Below, piece by piece: positions 18,900 through 27,789 of a stretch of 64,000 nucleotides of DNA (position 1 is its first letter; the number at the start of each line of letters is the position of its first letter). The stretch comes from Sphingobium cupriresistens. Its GTDB lineage: Bacteria; Pseudomonadota; Alphaproteobacteria; Sphingomonadales; Sphingomonadaceae. The notes under the pieces are model-generated. The model had not been told where the DNA came from. It saw only the letters and a list, made by a program, of their open reading frames with translations, and ran no database searches. The DNA is taken from the NCBI RefSeq assembly GCF_004152865.1, contig NZ_SEOO01000007.1:80894-144893 (forward strand). Direction: 5' to 3'. Made by a program: the position numbers and the translations under genes.

Positions 18900-18973
18900 G
18901 CGGGTATAGCTCAATGGTAGAGCACTAGCCTTCCAAGCTTGTGATGCGGGTTCGATCCCCGCTACCCGCTCCA
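18900..18973 (+). tRNA. tRNA-Gly (anticodon TCC)
   Basis: A 74-base cloverleaf: acceptor GCGGGTA/TACCCGC, D arm GCTC/GAGC, anticodon loop CTTCCAA with anticodon TCC, T arm GCGGG/CCCGC with TTCGATC loop, and an encoded CCA end. The anticodon stem (CTAGC/GCTTG) contains one T-T mismatch. Confidence 0.97.
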
Positions 18974-18980
18974 CGCTGTT

Positions 18981-19976
18981 TCAGCGGCCCGGCGACGGCG
19001 GTCCCGAACTGCCCCTTTCGACCAGCGTGAACAGGAATTCCGGTGCATCGACCGGGCCGTTGGCGAGCGCGTCGATGACGGACCGGCCCATCTCCTCCAG
19101 CGGTTGGCGCACGGTGGTCAGCGGCGGCCAGGATGTCAGGCTGGCGCTGGTGTCGTCGAACCCGGTCACCGACAGATCCTCCGGCACGCGCAGCCCGATA
19201 CGATGCGCCAGCGTCAGCACGCCCAGCGCCATCTCGTCATTGGTGGCGAATATGGCGCTGGGCGGCTGGGGCAGCGCCAGCAACGCCTCACCCGCCTCGA
19301 TGCCGGACGCGAAATCGAACTGGCCCTGCACGAACAGCGCATCGTCGACCGGGATGTCCGCCCCCCCCAACCCGTCGCAAAACCCCTCGACCCGGCGCAG
19401 CGCCGCGCGGTGGGTCGGGGGCGGAGTGATGACGCCGATGCGGCGATGGCCGAGCGCGATCAGATGATCGGCGACCATGCGCCCTGCGGCGCGTTCCGGC
19501 GTATGGATGGTGAAGCTCGCCGCGACCACCGACCCGGCGATGCGCGCATAGGGCAGCTTCATGTCCGCCAGCCGGGCCAGCAGCCCTTCATCGTCCGACA
19601 GCGGCGGCACCAGCAGCACGCCGTCCGGGCGCAGCGCCGCCACCAGCCGGTCGAGCACCTCGAACCGTTCCTCGCCACCCGGCGAGATCGGCTCCACCAC
19701 CAGATGATAGCCCAGTTCGCGGCATCGCCAGGCCGCGCCGATCTGGATGCGGCTGACATAGCCGGGCGCGGGGTTGTTGTAGAGGAAGGCGATCATGAAG
19801 GACTTGCCCCCCGCCAGCCGACGCGCCGACTGGTTGGGGCGATAGCCCAATTGCCTGATCGCGGCGTCTACCCGCGCCTGCAATTCTGGACTGACATTGG
19901 GCGCCTTGTTGACGACGCGCGACACCGTTTTGATCGATACCTGGGCGAGAGCGGCGACGTCGTGGATGCTGGTCAT
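18981..19976 (-). CDS. LacI-family transcriptional regulator
   Basis: A 331-residue regulator with the LacI helix-turn-helix and hinge helix (TSIHDVAALAQVSIKTVSRVVNKAPNVS, then RPNQSARRLAGGKS) and a periplasmic-binding-protein-like effector domain (FLYNNPAPGYVSRIQIGA through DDTSASLTSWPPLTTVRQP). The start at 19976 (MTSIHDVA) is chosen because the longer frame to 20090 adds a non-conserved tail. It is convergent with the tRNA and divergent from the DUF4169 gene. Members of this subgroup usually control sugar uptake genes, but no sugar gene is adjacent, so its targets are elsewhere. Confidence 0.9.
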   Translation of the reverse strand: MTSIHDVAALAQVSIKTVSRVVNKAPNVSPELQARVDAAIRQLGYRPNQSARRLAGGKSFMIAFLYNNPAPGYVSRIQIGAAWRCRELGYHLVVEPISPGGEERFEVLDRLVAALRPDGVLLVPPLSDDEGLLARLADMKLPYARIAGSVVAASFTIHTPERAAGRMVADHLIALGHRRIGVITPPPTHRAALRRVEGFCDGLGGADIPVDDALFVQGQFDFASGIEAGEALLALPQPPSAIFATNDEMALGVLTLAHRIGLRVPEDLSVTGFDDTSASLTSWPPLTTVRQPLEEMGRSVIDALANGPVDAPEFLFTLVERGSSGPPSPGR

Positions 19977-20110
19977 GGATCTTCGCAATGTTGGAGCGGA
20001 ACGACTGGAACGGGAAGCGTCGACCATGGCGACAGCGGATGGCGATTGGCAAGTCGGCCGTCGCAAGTTTATGATCGGGTCGCGGCACAAGAGCGACGGG
20101 AAGACCGATC

Positions 20111-20296
20111 ATGACCAACATCGTCAATCTGCGGCAGGCGCGCAAGGTGAAGGCGCGCACGGACAAGGCGCAAGCCGCGCAGGAGAACCGCGCACGCTTC
20201 GGCCGGACCAAGGAACAGCGCCTGGCGGATACGCAGGAAGAGCAGCGCCGCGCCGCCCTGCTGGATGGCGCAAGACGCGAGTCCGAAGAAGGCTAG
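20111..20296 (+). CDS. DUF4169 family small protein
   Basis: A 61-residue, highly charged protein starting MTNIVNLRQARKVKARTDKA and containing NRARFGRTKEQR, the DUF4169 signature common in alphaproteobacteria. It is predicted helical, with many Lys and Arg, and has no membrane segment. GGGAAG precedes the ATG. Function is not known. It is divergent from the LacI gene with 134 bases between the starts. Confidence 0.85.
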   Translation: MTNIVNLRQARKVKARTDKAQAAQENRARFGRTKEQRLADTQEEQRRAALLDGARRESEEG

Positions 20297-20358
20297 GGCG
20301 TCGCACCATATCTATAGTTATTATTGGTGCGATGTGCGGATTATTCTGTAAATGAGCC

Positions 20359-20396
20359 GTTCATATTGAGATGAACGCCTATTCATCTCGTTCATC
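20359..20396. promoter_or_regulatory. Cluster of overlapping GTTCAT/ATGAAC hairpins upstream of the Ala/Pro-rich gene
   Basis: Three perfect overlapping inverted repeats: GTTCAT-N6-ATGAAC (20359-20376), GAGATGAA-N6-TTCATCTC (20368-20389) and GATGAACG/CGTTCATC (20370-20396). The word TTCAT also repeats directly at 9-base spacing. It lies 83-120 bases upstream of the start at 20479. Confidence 0.5.
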
Positions 20397-20478
20397 CTGA
20401 CTGCGAACTGTCACAATTCGTCGCGATTCTGATCCACTGGCTGCGTTGAATCGCGCGGTCGGCCGTTGGTCCTCTGCT

Positions 20479-21486
20479 ATGACTGGAAATATTCGCACAA
20501 ACCGCCCCGCCAGGGCCGCGATTGCCGCTGTTCTGGCTTTGACTGCAACTCCGCTGCTGGCCCAGACCGCCGCGCCGCCGGTCGCCCCGACCGTTGCGCC
20601 CGCCACGCCTGCCCCGGTTACGGCCGCGCCTGCGCCCATGGCCGCCCCGGCGCCCATGGCCGCCCCGATGACCGCGCCGGCCGCCACGCCGACCCCCGAA
20701 TTCACGCCCGGCCAGCCGGTGGTGCAGGCTACCCCGCCGCTGGAGGAGCGCATCGCCGCCGCGACCGCCGCTGCGGAAGCGGAACAGGCTGCGGTCCAGG
20801 CCGCCAAGCCGCGTTCGACGCCCGCTCAACCCATCGCCCGGACCACCGCACGCACGGCTGATCCCGTCGCCCAACGCCCTGCGCCGCGTCCCGCCACTGT
20901 GACGCCGATCGCAGCCGCACCCGCGGAAACGGCGGCGCCGGCACAATCGACCCCGGCCGTTACGCCGATGCAGGAGGCCGCGCCCGCTCCGGTCGCCCAA
21001 TCGCCCGCACGCACCGATCAGGCGATGCTCTGGGCACTGGGCGGCGGCGCGCTGCTGCTGCTGGGCCTGGGTGGCGCTGCGCTGATGCGCCGTCGTCGTC
21101 CTGACGAGAATGCCGTCGATGCCCGCGTCGAGCCGGTCACCTACGCGCCTGCGCCGATTGCCGTCACACCGGCCCCTGCCATGGCGGCGAGCGCCCCGAT
21201 CGCACCCCGCCCGGCGTCGGCTGCGGCGCGCACGCAGGATGCGACGCTCGAAGCCATGGTCGCTGCCGCGCCCAGTGCGGACAATCCGTTCCTCACCCGG
21301 ACGAAGCGCCTGCGCCGCGCCCAGCATCTGATTGCTCAGCGCGAAGCCGCCGCGATCGCTGCGCCCGCGCCGCAGACGATCCATGCGGAACAGGTGCCCG
21401 CTGCGGCGCTCGACCGAAGCCAGACCGTCTATCGCTTTGGCAACGATCGTAAGCCATCGGGCTTCCTGAAGCCGCGCACCAGCTAA
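20479..21486 (+). CDS. Low-complexity Ala/Pro-rich single-pass membrane protein
   Basis: A 335-residue protein beginning MTGNIRTNRPARAAIAAVLALTATPLLAQ (a signal peptide), then about 150 residues dominated by Ala, Pro and Thr with repeated APAPMAAP units, then one membrane helix (MLWALGGGALLLLGLGGAALM) followed by RRRRPDE, and a cytoplasmic tail ending with a basic helix (NPFLTRTKRLRRAQHLIAQREA). The topology implies an exported flexible stalk and an inner tail. No domain is recognised. The upstream in-frame TTG at 20446 is less likely. A terminator follows 23 bases after the stop. Confidence 0.75.
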   Translation: MTGNIRTNRPARAAIAAVLALTATPLLAQTAAPPVAPTVAPATPAPVTAAPAPMAAPAPMAAPMTAPAATPTPEFTPGQPVVQATPPLEERIAAATAAAEAEQAAVQAAKPRSTPAQPIARTTARTADPVAQRPAPRPATVTPIAAAPAETAAPAQSTPAVTPMQEAAPAPVAQSPARTDQAMLWALGGGALLLLGLGGAALMRRRRPDENAVDARVEPVTYAPAPIAVTPAPAMAASAPIAPRPASAAARTQDATLEAMVAAAPSADNPFLTRTKRLRRAQHLIAQREAAAIAAPAPQTIHAEQVPAAALDRSQTVYRFGNDRKPSGFLKPRTS

Positions 21487-21509
21487 CGGCGCGCAACAGC
21501 TCATCCCAT

Positions 21510-21544
21510 GGGACGGAAGGCCAACCGGCTTTCCGTCCCTTTTT
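21510..21544 (+). terminator. Factor-independent terminator after the Ala/Pro-rich gene
   Basis: A 13-bp stem (GGGACGGAAGGCC / GGCTTTCCGTCCC, one wobble) with loop AACC, followed by TTTTT. It separates the upstream gene from argG. Confidence 0.9.
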
Positions 21545-21633
21545 CATGGGCCGCATCGGTTGCGCTTTGGGCCCCCGCCTGTTACCGGCGCGCCGGTCAT
21601 TCCCGCGCCATTTTACAGAAGGCTCGCCCGCAC

Positions 21634-22851
21634 ATGTCCGACAAGATCAACCGTATCGTCCTTGCCTTTTCCGGTGGTCTCGACACCAGCGTGATCCTGA
21701 AATGGCTGCAACAGACCTATCAGTGCGAAGTGGTGACCTTCACCGCCGATCTGGGGCAGGGCGAGGAGCTGGAACCCGCCCGCGCCAAGGCCCGCCTGAT
21801 GGGTGTCAAGGAAGAGCATATCTTCATCGACGACCTGCGCGAGGAGTTCGTGAAGGACTATGTCTTCCCGATGATGCGCTCCAACGCGCTCTATGAAGGC
21901 CTCTACCTGCTCGGCACCTCGATCGCCCGTCCGCTGATCGCCAAGCGCCAGATCGAGATCGCCAAGCAGCTGGGCGCCGACGCCGTGTCGCATGGCGCGA
22001 CCGGCAAGGGCAATGACCAGGTCCGCTTCGAACTGGGCTATTATGGCCTCGCCCCCGACATCAAGGTGATCGCCCCCTGGCGCGAATGGGATCTGACCAG
22101 CCGCACCAAGCTGATCGAATTCGCCGAAAAGCATCAGATCCCGATTCCGCGCGACAAGCGTGGCGAAAGCCCCTTCTCGACCGACGCAAACATGCTGCAC
22201 ACTTCGTCGGAAGGTAAGGTTCTGGAAGATCCGTGGGAAGAAACCCCGGACTATGTCTATTCGCGCACGGTGAACCCGGAAGATGCGCCCGACGCGCCCG
22301 AATATATCACCATCGATTTCGAGCGTGGCGATGGCGTGGCGATCAATGGCGTCGGCATGTCGCCCGCGACCCTGCTCGAAACGCTGAACGAATATGGCCG
22401 CAAGCATGGCATCGGTCGCCTCGATCTGGTCGAGAACCGCTTTGTCGGCATGAAGTCGCGCGGCATGTATGAAACGCCGGGTGGCACCATCTATCACCTC
22501 GCCCATCGCGGCATCGAGCAACTGACGCTCGACCGGGGCGCCGCGCATCTGAAGGATGAGCTGGCCCCCAAATATGCCGAGCTGATCTATAACGGCTTCT
22601 GGTTCTCGCCGGAGCGCGAAATGCTCCAGGCCGCGATCGATTACAGCCAGGAAAAGGTGGCCGGCACCGTCCGCCTGAAGCTGTACAAGGGCAGTGTGTC
22701 CGTCGTCGGCCGCAAGTCGCCTTACTCGCTCTACAGCGAAAAGGTCGTGACCTTCGAAGACGATGCGGGCGCCTACGACCAGTGCGACGCGGCGGGCTTC
22801 ATCAAACTCAATGCGCTTCGCTTGCGCCTGCTGGGACGCCGCGATTGTTAA
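21634..22851 (+). CDS. argG: Argininosuccinate synthase
   Basis: ArgG joins citrulline and aspartate with ATP to give argininosuccinate, the penultimate step of arginine biosynthesis, in the cytosol. The 405 residues match the family length. The N-terminal ATP-pyrophosphatase loop is [41 protein letters not shown] and [20 protein letters not shown] are conserved binding segments. ATG at 21634 gives the normal [15 protein letters not shown] start; an in-frame ATG at 21508 lies in the upstream terminator and is rejected. It is transcribed alone. Confidence 0.97.
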   Translation: MSDKINRIVLAFSGGLDTSVILKWLQQTYQCEVVTFTADLGQGEELEPARAKARLMGVKEEHIFIDDLREEFVKDYVFPMMRSNALYEGLYLLGTSIARPLIAKRQIEIAKQLGADAVSHGATGKGNDQVRFELGYYGLAPDIKVIAPWREWDLTSRTKLIEFAEKHQIPIPRDKRGESPFSTDANMLHTSSEGKVLEDPWEETPDYVYSRTVNPEDAPDAPEYITIDFERGDGVAINGVGMSPATLLETLNEYGRKHGIGRLDLVENRFVGMKSRGMYETPGGTIYHLAHRGIEQLTLDRGAAHLKDELAPKYAELIYNGFWFSPEREMLQAAIDYSQEKVAGTVRLKLYKGSVSVVGRKSPYSLYSEKVVTFEDDAGAYDQCDAAGFIKLNALRLRLLGRRDC

Positions 22852-23050
22852 TCAAGGGAAGTCAGAGGGTTAGCAATCCGCACCCGCGCGCTCATCGCGG
22901 GATGATTGAGGGCGGGGTCATCGGATAACGGGATACAAATTGCGACATTTGCCCCCGTTGCATGACATATCTGCGGGACAACTTCCTTTCATAAGCGTTT
23001 TCAAGGACGGCGATCAGCCGTTCGTGAGACACACGAAAAGGAAGACAGAC

Positions 23051-23710
23051 ATGCTTCGCAAATTCTTCACCACCGTCGCGGTCGGTTCGTTGTTCGTCGG
23101 CGGCCTCGCGGCGACCCACCTCGCTTATGCCCAGCCGGGCGCTCAAGGCGGCCACCGTGGCGGCATGATGGCCATGGCCGACACCAACAAGGACGGCAAG
23201 ATCAGCAAGGCGGAATTGACCGCCGGCCTGGAAGCCCGCTTCGCCAAGATGGACGTCGATAAGGACGGCCAAATCACCCAGAAGGATCGCGACGCGATGC
23301 GTCAGCAGCGGCAGGACGCCCGCTTCGCCGCGCTCGACGCCGACAAGAACGGCCAAATCAGCAAGGCGGAATTCACCGCCGCGCATGAAGCCCGTGCCGA
23401 CAAACGTCAGGAACGCCGCGCCGAGGCCGGCAAGCCGGGTGGGCGTGACGGACGGGGCTGGGGCGGCCGCGGTGGCCATCGTCGTGGCGGTATGATGGGC
23501 CATGGCGGTCCGGGCGGCGGCTTCGGCGACGCGAACAAGGACGGCGCGATGACCAAGGCCGAATTCATGGCCCGCCCGATCGCCATGTTCGACAAGGCGG
23601 ACGCGAACAAGGACGGTTTCGTCACCGCCGACGAAATGAAGGCGGCGCGCCAAATGATGCGGGCGGAATGGAAGGACCGCAAGGGTCCGCCGGCTGCGCC
23701 CCAAAACTGA
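23051..23710 (+). CDS. Exported EF-hand calcium-binding protein
   Basis: A 219-residue protein with a signal peptide (MLRKFFTTVAVGSLFVGGLAATHLAYA) and at least four EF-hand loops: DTNKDGKISKAE, DVDKDGQITQKD, DADKNGQISKAE and DANKDGFVTADE, plus a fifth degenerate DANKDGAMTKAE. A Gly/Arg/His-rich stretch separates the third loop from the last two. It is predicted periplasmic and calcium binding, with no catalytic domain. AAGGA lies before the ATG at 23051. It lies directly upstream of an OmpR/histidine kinase pair, separated by a hairpin; whether the kinase senses the same condition is unknown. Confidence 0.88.
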   Translation: MLRKFFTTVAVGSLFVGGLAATHLAYAQPGAQGGHRGGMMAMADTNKDGKISKAELTAGLEARFAKMDVDKDGQITQKDRDAMRQQRQDARFAALDADKNGQISKAEFTAAHEARADKRQERRAEAGKPGGRDGRGWGGRGGHRRGGMMGHGGPGGGFGDANKDGAMTKAEFMARPIAMFDKADANKDGFVTADEMKAARQMMRAEWKDRKGPPAAPQN

Positions 23711-23786
23711 TCATACGCTGATCGACCCATCGGGTGGCGCAGGACGCGGGGTTCCTCCCCTGACTCCGCTCAGGCGCCACCGTCCT

Positions 23787-23826
23787 GGAAGGGCGAAGGC
23801 TTGCCCCCCTTTGCCTTCGCCCTTCC
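23787..23826 (+). terminator. Hairpin after the EF-hand gene
   Basis: A perfect 14-bp inverted repeat (GGAAGGGCGAAGGC / GCCTTCGCCCTTCC) with a 12-base loop in the gap before the response regulator gene. The T run is weak (AACCTTT), so termination is probable but partial. Confidence 0.55.
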
Positions 23827-23857
23827 AACCTTTCTCCAGCCATGACACACAGGCAGC

Positions 23858-24577
23858 ATGAGCGACCGACCCCATCTCCTGCTCGTCGATGACGAGCGTT
23901 CGATCCGCGAACCGCTGGCTCAATATCTGGGCCGCAACGGCTTTCGCGTCACCGCCGTCGAAAGCGCGTCCGAAGCGCGGCTGCGCTTGAACGCCAATGC
24001 GATCGACATGGTGATCCTCGACATCATGATGCCGGGCGAGGACGGCCTGTCGCTGTGTCGCCATATCCGTGAGACGAGCGAAATTCCTGTCATTCTGCTG
24101 ACAGCCCGGACCGAGGAAACGGACCGCATCGTCGGGCTGGAAATGGGCGCGGATGATTATGTGCTCAAACCCTTTTCACCGCGCGAACTGGTCGCCCGGA
24201 TCAAGGTGATCTTTCGCCGCGTCGCAACCGGCGGCCAGCGCGTCACCGCGCCCGACGGGGCCAATTACAGCTTCGCCGGCTGGCTGCTCAAAACGCAGGA
24301 ACGCACGCTGGTCGATAGCGAAGGCGTATCGCTGCCGCTCTCGACCGCCGAATATAATCTGATGCTCGCTTTCGCCACGCGCCCCAATTCTGTGCTGAGC
24401 CGCGACCAGTTGCTCGACATCACTCAGGGCCGCGAAGCCAATGCCTTCGACCGGGCGATCGACAACCAGATCAGCCGCCTGCGCAAGAAGATCGAACCGG
24501 ACCCCAAAAACCCCACGCTCATCAAGACCGTGTGGGGCGGCGGCTACACCCTGTCCGCTGAAGTCCGCAAACTGTGA
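23858..24577 (+). CDS. OmpR-family response regulator
   Basis: A 239-residue two-component regulator. The receiver domain (residues 5-118) has the acidic pair VDDE, the phospho-acceptor Asp55 in VILDIMMPGEDG, the Thr of LLTA and Lys of LKPFSPRE. The winged-helix DNA-binding domain follows (LPLSTAEYNLMLAF, RDQLLD, RAIDNQISRLRKKIEPDPKNPTLIKTVWGGGYTLSA). It starts at the ATG at 23858 and is followed 10 bases after its stop by its cognate kinase gene. Targets are not indicated by the sequence. Confidence 0.93.
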   Translation: MSDRPHLLLVDDERSIREPLAQYLGRNGFRVTAVESASEARLRLNANAIDMVILDIMMPGEDGLSLCRHIRETSEIPVILLTARTEETDRIVGLEMGADDYVLKPFSPRELVARIKVIFRRVATGGQRVTAPDGANYSFAGWLLKTQERTLVDSEGVSLPLSTAEYNLMLAFATRPNSVLSRDQLLDITQGREANAFDRAIDNQISRLRKKIEPDPKNPTLIKTVWGGGYTLSAEVRKL

Positions 24578-24587
24578 AGCGGCCCGC

Positions 24588-25961
24588 ATGAAAAAGCTTC
24601 GCCTGTGGCCGCAAAGCCTGGTCGGCCAGATCATCGCGCTCGTCGCGATCGCATTGTTCGTGGCGCAGGCGATCAATTTCGGCCTGCTGCTGCGCGAACG
24701 GCAGCGGCTCGAACTGACCGGCCAGACCGCGCCCGCCGTCTATCGCGTCATCGATGCGCTCGACAATCGGGCCGACCGCCGCGTGGAGCGGGAACGGGAA
24801 GGGGATCGGCAACGCGGCCGTATGCGCGCGCGCTTCGTCACCGGCGCGCCCGAACTGACCGGGCAAGCACGCCCGGATGTCGAACGGCGTGCGACGGCGA
24901 TGTTCGAAGATGTCGGCCTGCGCATCCTGAGCGTCCGCGCCGTGCAGTCGAGCGAAGTCATGCCGGTCCGGCGCTGGGAACGTATCCGTATGCGCGCCAA
25001 TGGAGATGGGCCGCACGATCACAGCATCGGCCTGCTGACCCTGGCGGCGGAATATGAACCGGGCAAATGGGTGGTGGCGCAGGCGCGCTCCGGTGCCGAC
25101 CGGCCAAAGCGTTTTGGCGGCTGGCTGGTTGGTCAGACGCTTATCCTCTATGTCATCGTCCTGCTGCCGCTGCTCTGGGTCGGCAGCCGCCTCGCCCGGC
25201 CCCTGAAGCAACTCACCGGCTCCGCTCAGCAATTCGCCCGCACCGGCGCGGCCGACGCGGTGGACGAACGCGGGCCGGGCGATGTCCGCGACCTTACCAT
25301 GGCGTTCAACGCCATGCGCGCGCGGATCATCGCTATGCTAGACGAAAAGGACCGAATGCTGGGCGCGATCGGCCATGACCTGCGCACACCGCTCGCCTCG
25401 CTGCGCGTCCGCACCGAATCGGTCGAGGACGACGCAGAGCGCGCGCGCATGTCCGAAACGATCGAAGAAATGAACCGGATGCTGGAGGATATACTCTCCC
25501 TCGCCCGCGCGGGCCGCAGCACCCAGGCCGCGCAGAAGGTCGATCTCGCCGCGCTGGCCGATGCGGTAGTGGAGGATTTCATCGAACTGGGATCGCCGGT
25601 CGATTTGGCCGACTGCGATCGCGCCGTCGCCTTCGTCCACCCCCAGCAGATTCGTCGCGCGCTGCGCAACCTCATCGAAAACGCTATCGTCTATGGCGAC
25701 CGCGCCCATGTGTCGGTGCTGCATGAAAACGGCGCCATCCGCATCGCAGTCGCCGACGAAGGGCCGGGCATCGGAGAGGACCGGATGGAAGAGATGCTGG
25801 AACCCTTCACCCGGCTGGAAGGCTCCCGCAACCGCGAAACAGGCGGGTCTGGCTTGGGCCTGGCGCTGGTCCGCGCGATCATGGCCGAACATCAGGGCGA
25901 ATTGCGTCTGGCGAACCGGCCGGAAGGTGGACTGGAAGCGAGTTTGGTGTTGCCGGGTTAA
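24588..25961 (+). CDS. Sensor histidine kinase
   Basis: A 457-residue inner-membrane kinase partnering the adjacent regulator. It has a membrane helix at about residues 10-33, a periplasmic region of about 140 residues rich in Arg, a second helix (LVGQTLILYVIVLLPLLWVGSRLARPL), HAMP, the HisKA box AIGHDLRTPLASLR with phospho-His263, and an HATPase domain with N box RRALRNLIENAIVYG, DEGPGIGED and GGSGLGLALVRAI. The start at 24588 gives MKKLRLWPQSLVGQ; other frames overlapping upstream are rejected. The periplasmic part has no recognised sensor domain. Confidence 0.93.
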   Translation: MKKLRLWPQSLVGQIIALVAIALFVAQAINFGLLLRERQRLELTGQTAPAVYRVIDALDNRADRRVEREREGDRQRGRMRARFVTGAPELTGQARPDVERRATAMFEDVGLRILSVRAVQSSEVMPVRRWERIRMRANGDGPHDHSIGLLTLAAEYEPGKWVVAQARSGADRPKRFGGWLVGQTLILYVIVLLPLLWVGSRLARPLKQLTGSAQQFARTGAADAVDERGPGDVRDLTMAFNAMRARIIAMLDEKDRMLGAIGHDLRTPLASLRVRTESVEDDAERARMSETIEEMNRMLEDILSLARAGRSTQAAQKVDLAALADAVVEDFIELGSPVDLADCDRAVAFVHPQQIRRALRNLIENAIVYGDRAHVSVLHENGAIRIAVADEGPGIGEDRMEEMLEPFTRLEGSRNRETGGSGLGLALVRAIMAEHQGELRLANRPEGGLEASLVLPG

Positions 25962-25992
25962 AGGTCGCCTAACGACCATGATCGGACATGTT

Positions 25993-26014
25993 CCCCTCCC
26001 GCTGGCGGGAGGGG
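25993..26014. repeat. 22-bp palindromic repeat, copy 2
   Basis: Identical in sequence to 6895-6916 (CCCCTCCCGC / GCGGGAGGGG, TG loop). It lies between the convergent kinase and rpoN genes. Confidence 0.75.
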
Positions 26015-26088
26015 AATGGTTGCTACCCACCCAAAGCCGGCCATTCTCACTATCGTTGCTCTGCCGGCAGCCAACGGCGCCTGCCCCC

Positions 26089-27612
26089 TCAGGCCGCTTT
26101 CCCCTTCAATGCCTTCTGCCGCCGCCTTTGCACCGATGAGCCGATGCCCAGCGCCTCGCGATATTTGGCGACAGTGCGTCGCGCTATGTCCATGCCCTTG
26201 GCGCGGAGCAGGTCGACCAGCGTGTCGTCGGACAGGATCGCCTGTGGGTCTTCGGCGCCGATCAGCGCCTTGATGTGGCTCTTGACCGCTTCGGCCGAGA
26301 CGGAGCCGCCATCGCCGCCCGATGACGACACGCCGCTGGTGAAGAAATATTTGAGTTCATACAGCCCGCGCGGGCAGGCGAGATATTTGTTGGAGGTCAC
26401 GCGGCTGACGGTGCTTTCGTGCATCCCGATCGTGTCGGCCACCGCGCGCAGGGTCAACGGCTTGAGATGCGCGACGCCCTGCTGGAAAAAGGCCTCCTGG
26501 CTGCGCACGATCTCGCTCGCGACCTTGATGATCGTCTTTTGCCGCTGGTCCAGCGCCTTGACCAGCCAGTTGGCGCTGGCGAGGCAGTCGGCCAGCCAGG
26601 CCTTGGCGCTCTTGTCCTGCGGCCCGGCGGCCAATTCGACATAATAGCTGCGGTTGATGAGCAGGCGGGGCAGGGTGGCGCTGTTGATCTCGATCGCCCA
26701 GCCGCCCCTGGTCGGTCGCACGAACAGATCGGGGGTGACCGGGGCGGCGCGGTCATTGGCGAAGCGCAGGCCGGGTTTGGGATCGTAACCGCGCAGTTCG
26801 GCGATCATGTCGGCCATATCCTCTTCGTCCACGCCGCAGATGCGGCGCAACTGGGGCAATGCCCCCTTCGCCAGCAGGTCGAGATTGGCGAGCAGCCGCG
26901 CCATGCAGGGATCGTGGCGGTCGGCTTCCTTCGCCTGGAGCGCGAGACATTCGGCCAACGAGCGCGCGCCGACGCCGGTGGGATCGAATGTTTGAATGAC
27001 GCCCAGCACCCGTTCGACATCGAAGAGGGGCACGCCAAGACCATGGGCTGTTGCAAGCAGATTCGCCTCCAGATAGCCCGCCTCGCTGATCTGGCCGATC
27101 AACTGGGTGGCGATGAACAGGTCCATGTTCGTGCACGCGGCGCGGGCCTGCCCCATCAGATGTTCCTGCAAGCCGATGTCGGGCGCGGCGAAACTGTCGA
27201 AGTCGGGCGCATCCTCGGCATAGCTGCCCGACAGCGCGTCCATGCCGCCGCCGCCCGCGCCATGGGCGTCGGCCATCCGGTCGCCGGGGCCGTCGTCGAT
27301 GAAGCTGTCCGCGCCATGATCGACGTCGAGCGGGCTGTCCGCGCCGCCCAGCCCCTGCGCGATCAAATCGTCGCTCGCGCCGGTTTCGGCGGACAGGGTG
27401 GGGGCGTCGATCGTCCGGTCGATGCCGTCGGGCGCGGGCGGAGCGTCGTCGCCGCTCGATTGTTCGAGCAGCGGGTTTTTTTCCAGCTCGCCCGCGACGA
27501 ACGCTTCGATTTCCAGATTGGACAGCGCCAGCAGCTTGATCGCCTGCTGAAGCTGGGGCGTCATGACGAGCGATTGGCTCTGACGAATGTCGAGGCGTGG
27601 CCCGATCGCCAT
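26089..27612 (-). CDS. rpoN: RNA polymerase sigma-54 factor
   Basis: A 507-residue sigma-54. Region I is the Gln/Leu-rich start (RQSQSLVMTPQLQQAIKLLALSNLE), region II is acidic (residues about 60-125), the core-binding and helix-turn-helix regions follow, and the RpoN box ARRTVAKYRE lies near the C-terminus. It directs activator-dependent transcription from -24/-12 promoters. It sits 177 bases downstream of lptB on the same strand. Its start codon is preceded by two mutually exclusive hairpins (27616-27654) that cover the likely Shine-Dalgarno, so translation may be controlled by RNA structure. Confidence 0.96.
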   Translation of the reverse strand: MAIGPRLDIRQSQSLVMTPQLQQAIKLLALSNLEIEAFVAGELEKNPLLEQSSGDDAPPAPDGIDRTIDAPTLSAETGASDDLIAQGLGGADSPLDVDHGADSFIDDGPGDRMADAHGAGGGGMDALSGSYAEDAPDFDSFAAPDIGLQEHLMGQARAACTNMDLFIATQLIGQISEAGYLEANLLATAHGLGVPLFDVERVLGVIQTFDPTGVGARSLAECLALQAKEADRHDPCMARLLANLDLLAKGALPQLRRICGVDEEDMADMIAELRGYDPKPGLRFANDRAAPVTPDLFVRPTRGGWAIEINSATLPRLLINRSYYVELAAGPQDKSAKAWLADCLASANWLVKALDQRQKTIIKVASEIVRSQEAFFQQGVAHLKPLTLRAVADTIGMHESTVSRVTSNKYLACPRGLYELKYFFTSGVSSSGGDGGSVSAEAVKSHIKALIGAEDPQAILSDDTLVDLLRAKGMDIARRTVAKYREALGIGSSVQRRRQKALKGKAA

Positions 27613-27615
27613 TAT

Positions 27616-27654
27616 CGCGCTCTTTCGCCATAACGCGCGAAAGAGCGCGTTATG
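27616..27654 (-). promoter_or_regulatory. Mutually exclusive hairpins in the rpoN leader
   Basis: On the transcribed (minus) strand, hairpin B pairs CCATAACGCGC with GCGCGTTATGG (11 bp, 6-base loop); hairpin A pairs CGCGCTCTTTCGC with GCGAAAGAGCGCG (13 bp, 8-base loop). They share bases, so only one can form. Hairpin A buries the GAAAGAG likely Shine-Dalgarno, seven bases before the ATG; hairpin B leaves it free. This is seen in sequence; a switching role is inference. Confidence 0.55.
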
Positions 27655-27669
27655 GAGCCGCGCCGGCCT

Positions 27670-27747
27670 TCAAACGAGGCGCATGACTCGTTTGAACCCC
27701 CACCCGGCCGCCCATAGGCTAATGACGTCGGGCGACAGGGTGGGGGT
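27670..27747. repeat. Further inverted repeats in the lptB-rpoN gap
   Basis: TCAAACGAG / CTCGTTTGA (27670-27695, 8-base loop) and the 10-base arms ACCCCCACCC (27696-27705) and GGGTGGGGGT (27738-27747). The second resembles the G/C-rich intergenic repeats seen elsewhere in the window. Confidence 0.6.
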
Positions 27748-27789
27748 GCGAGCCGGTGCGGCGTGAGAAGAGCGCGCCCCCGCATCATA

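Noticed and set aside
18627..18974. Minus-strand reading frame starting MERVAGIEPASQAWKASALPLSY
   Set aside because: Its first part is the reverse complement of tRNA-Gly, a well-known false gene; the rest lies inside the LysR gene in another frame.
20446..20478. TTG start for the Ala/Pro-rich gene
   Set aside because: It would put 11 charged residues in front of the signal peptide; the ATG at 20479 gives a typical leader.
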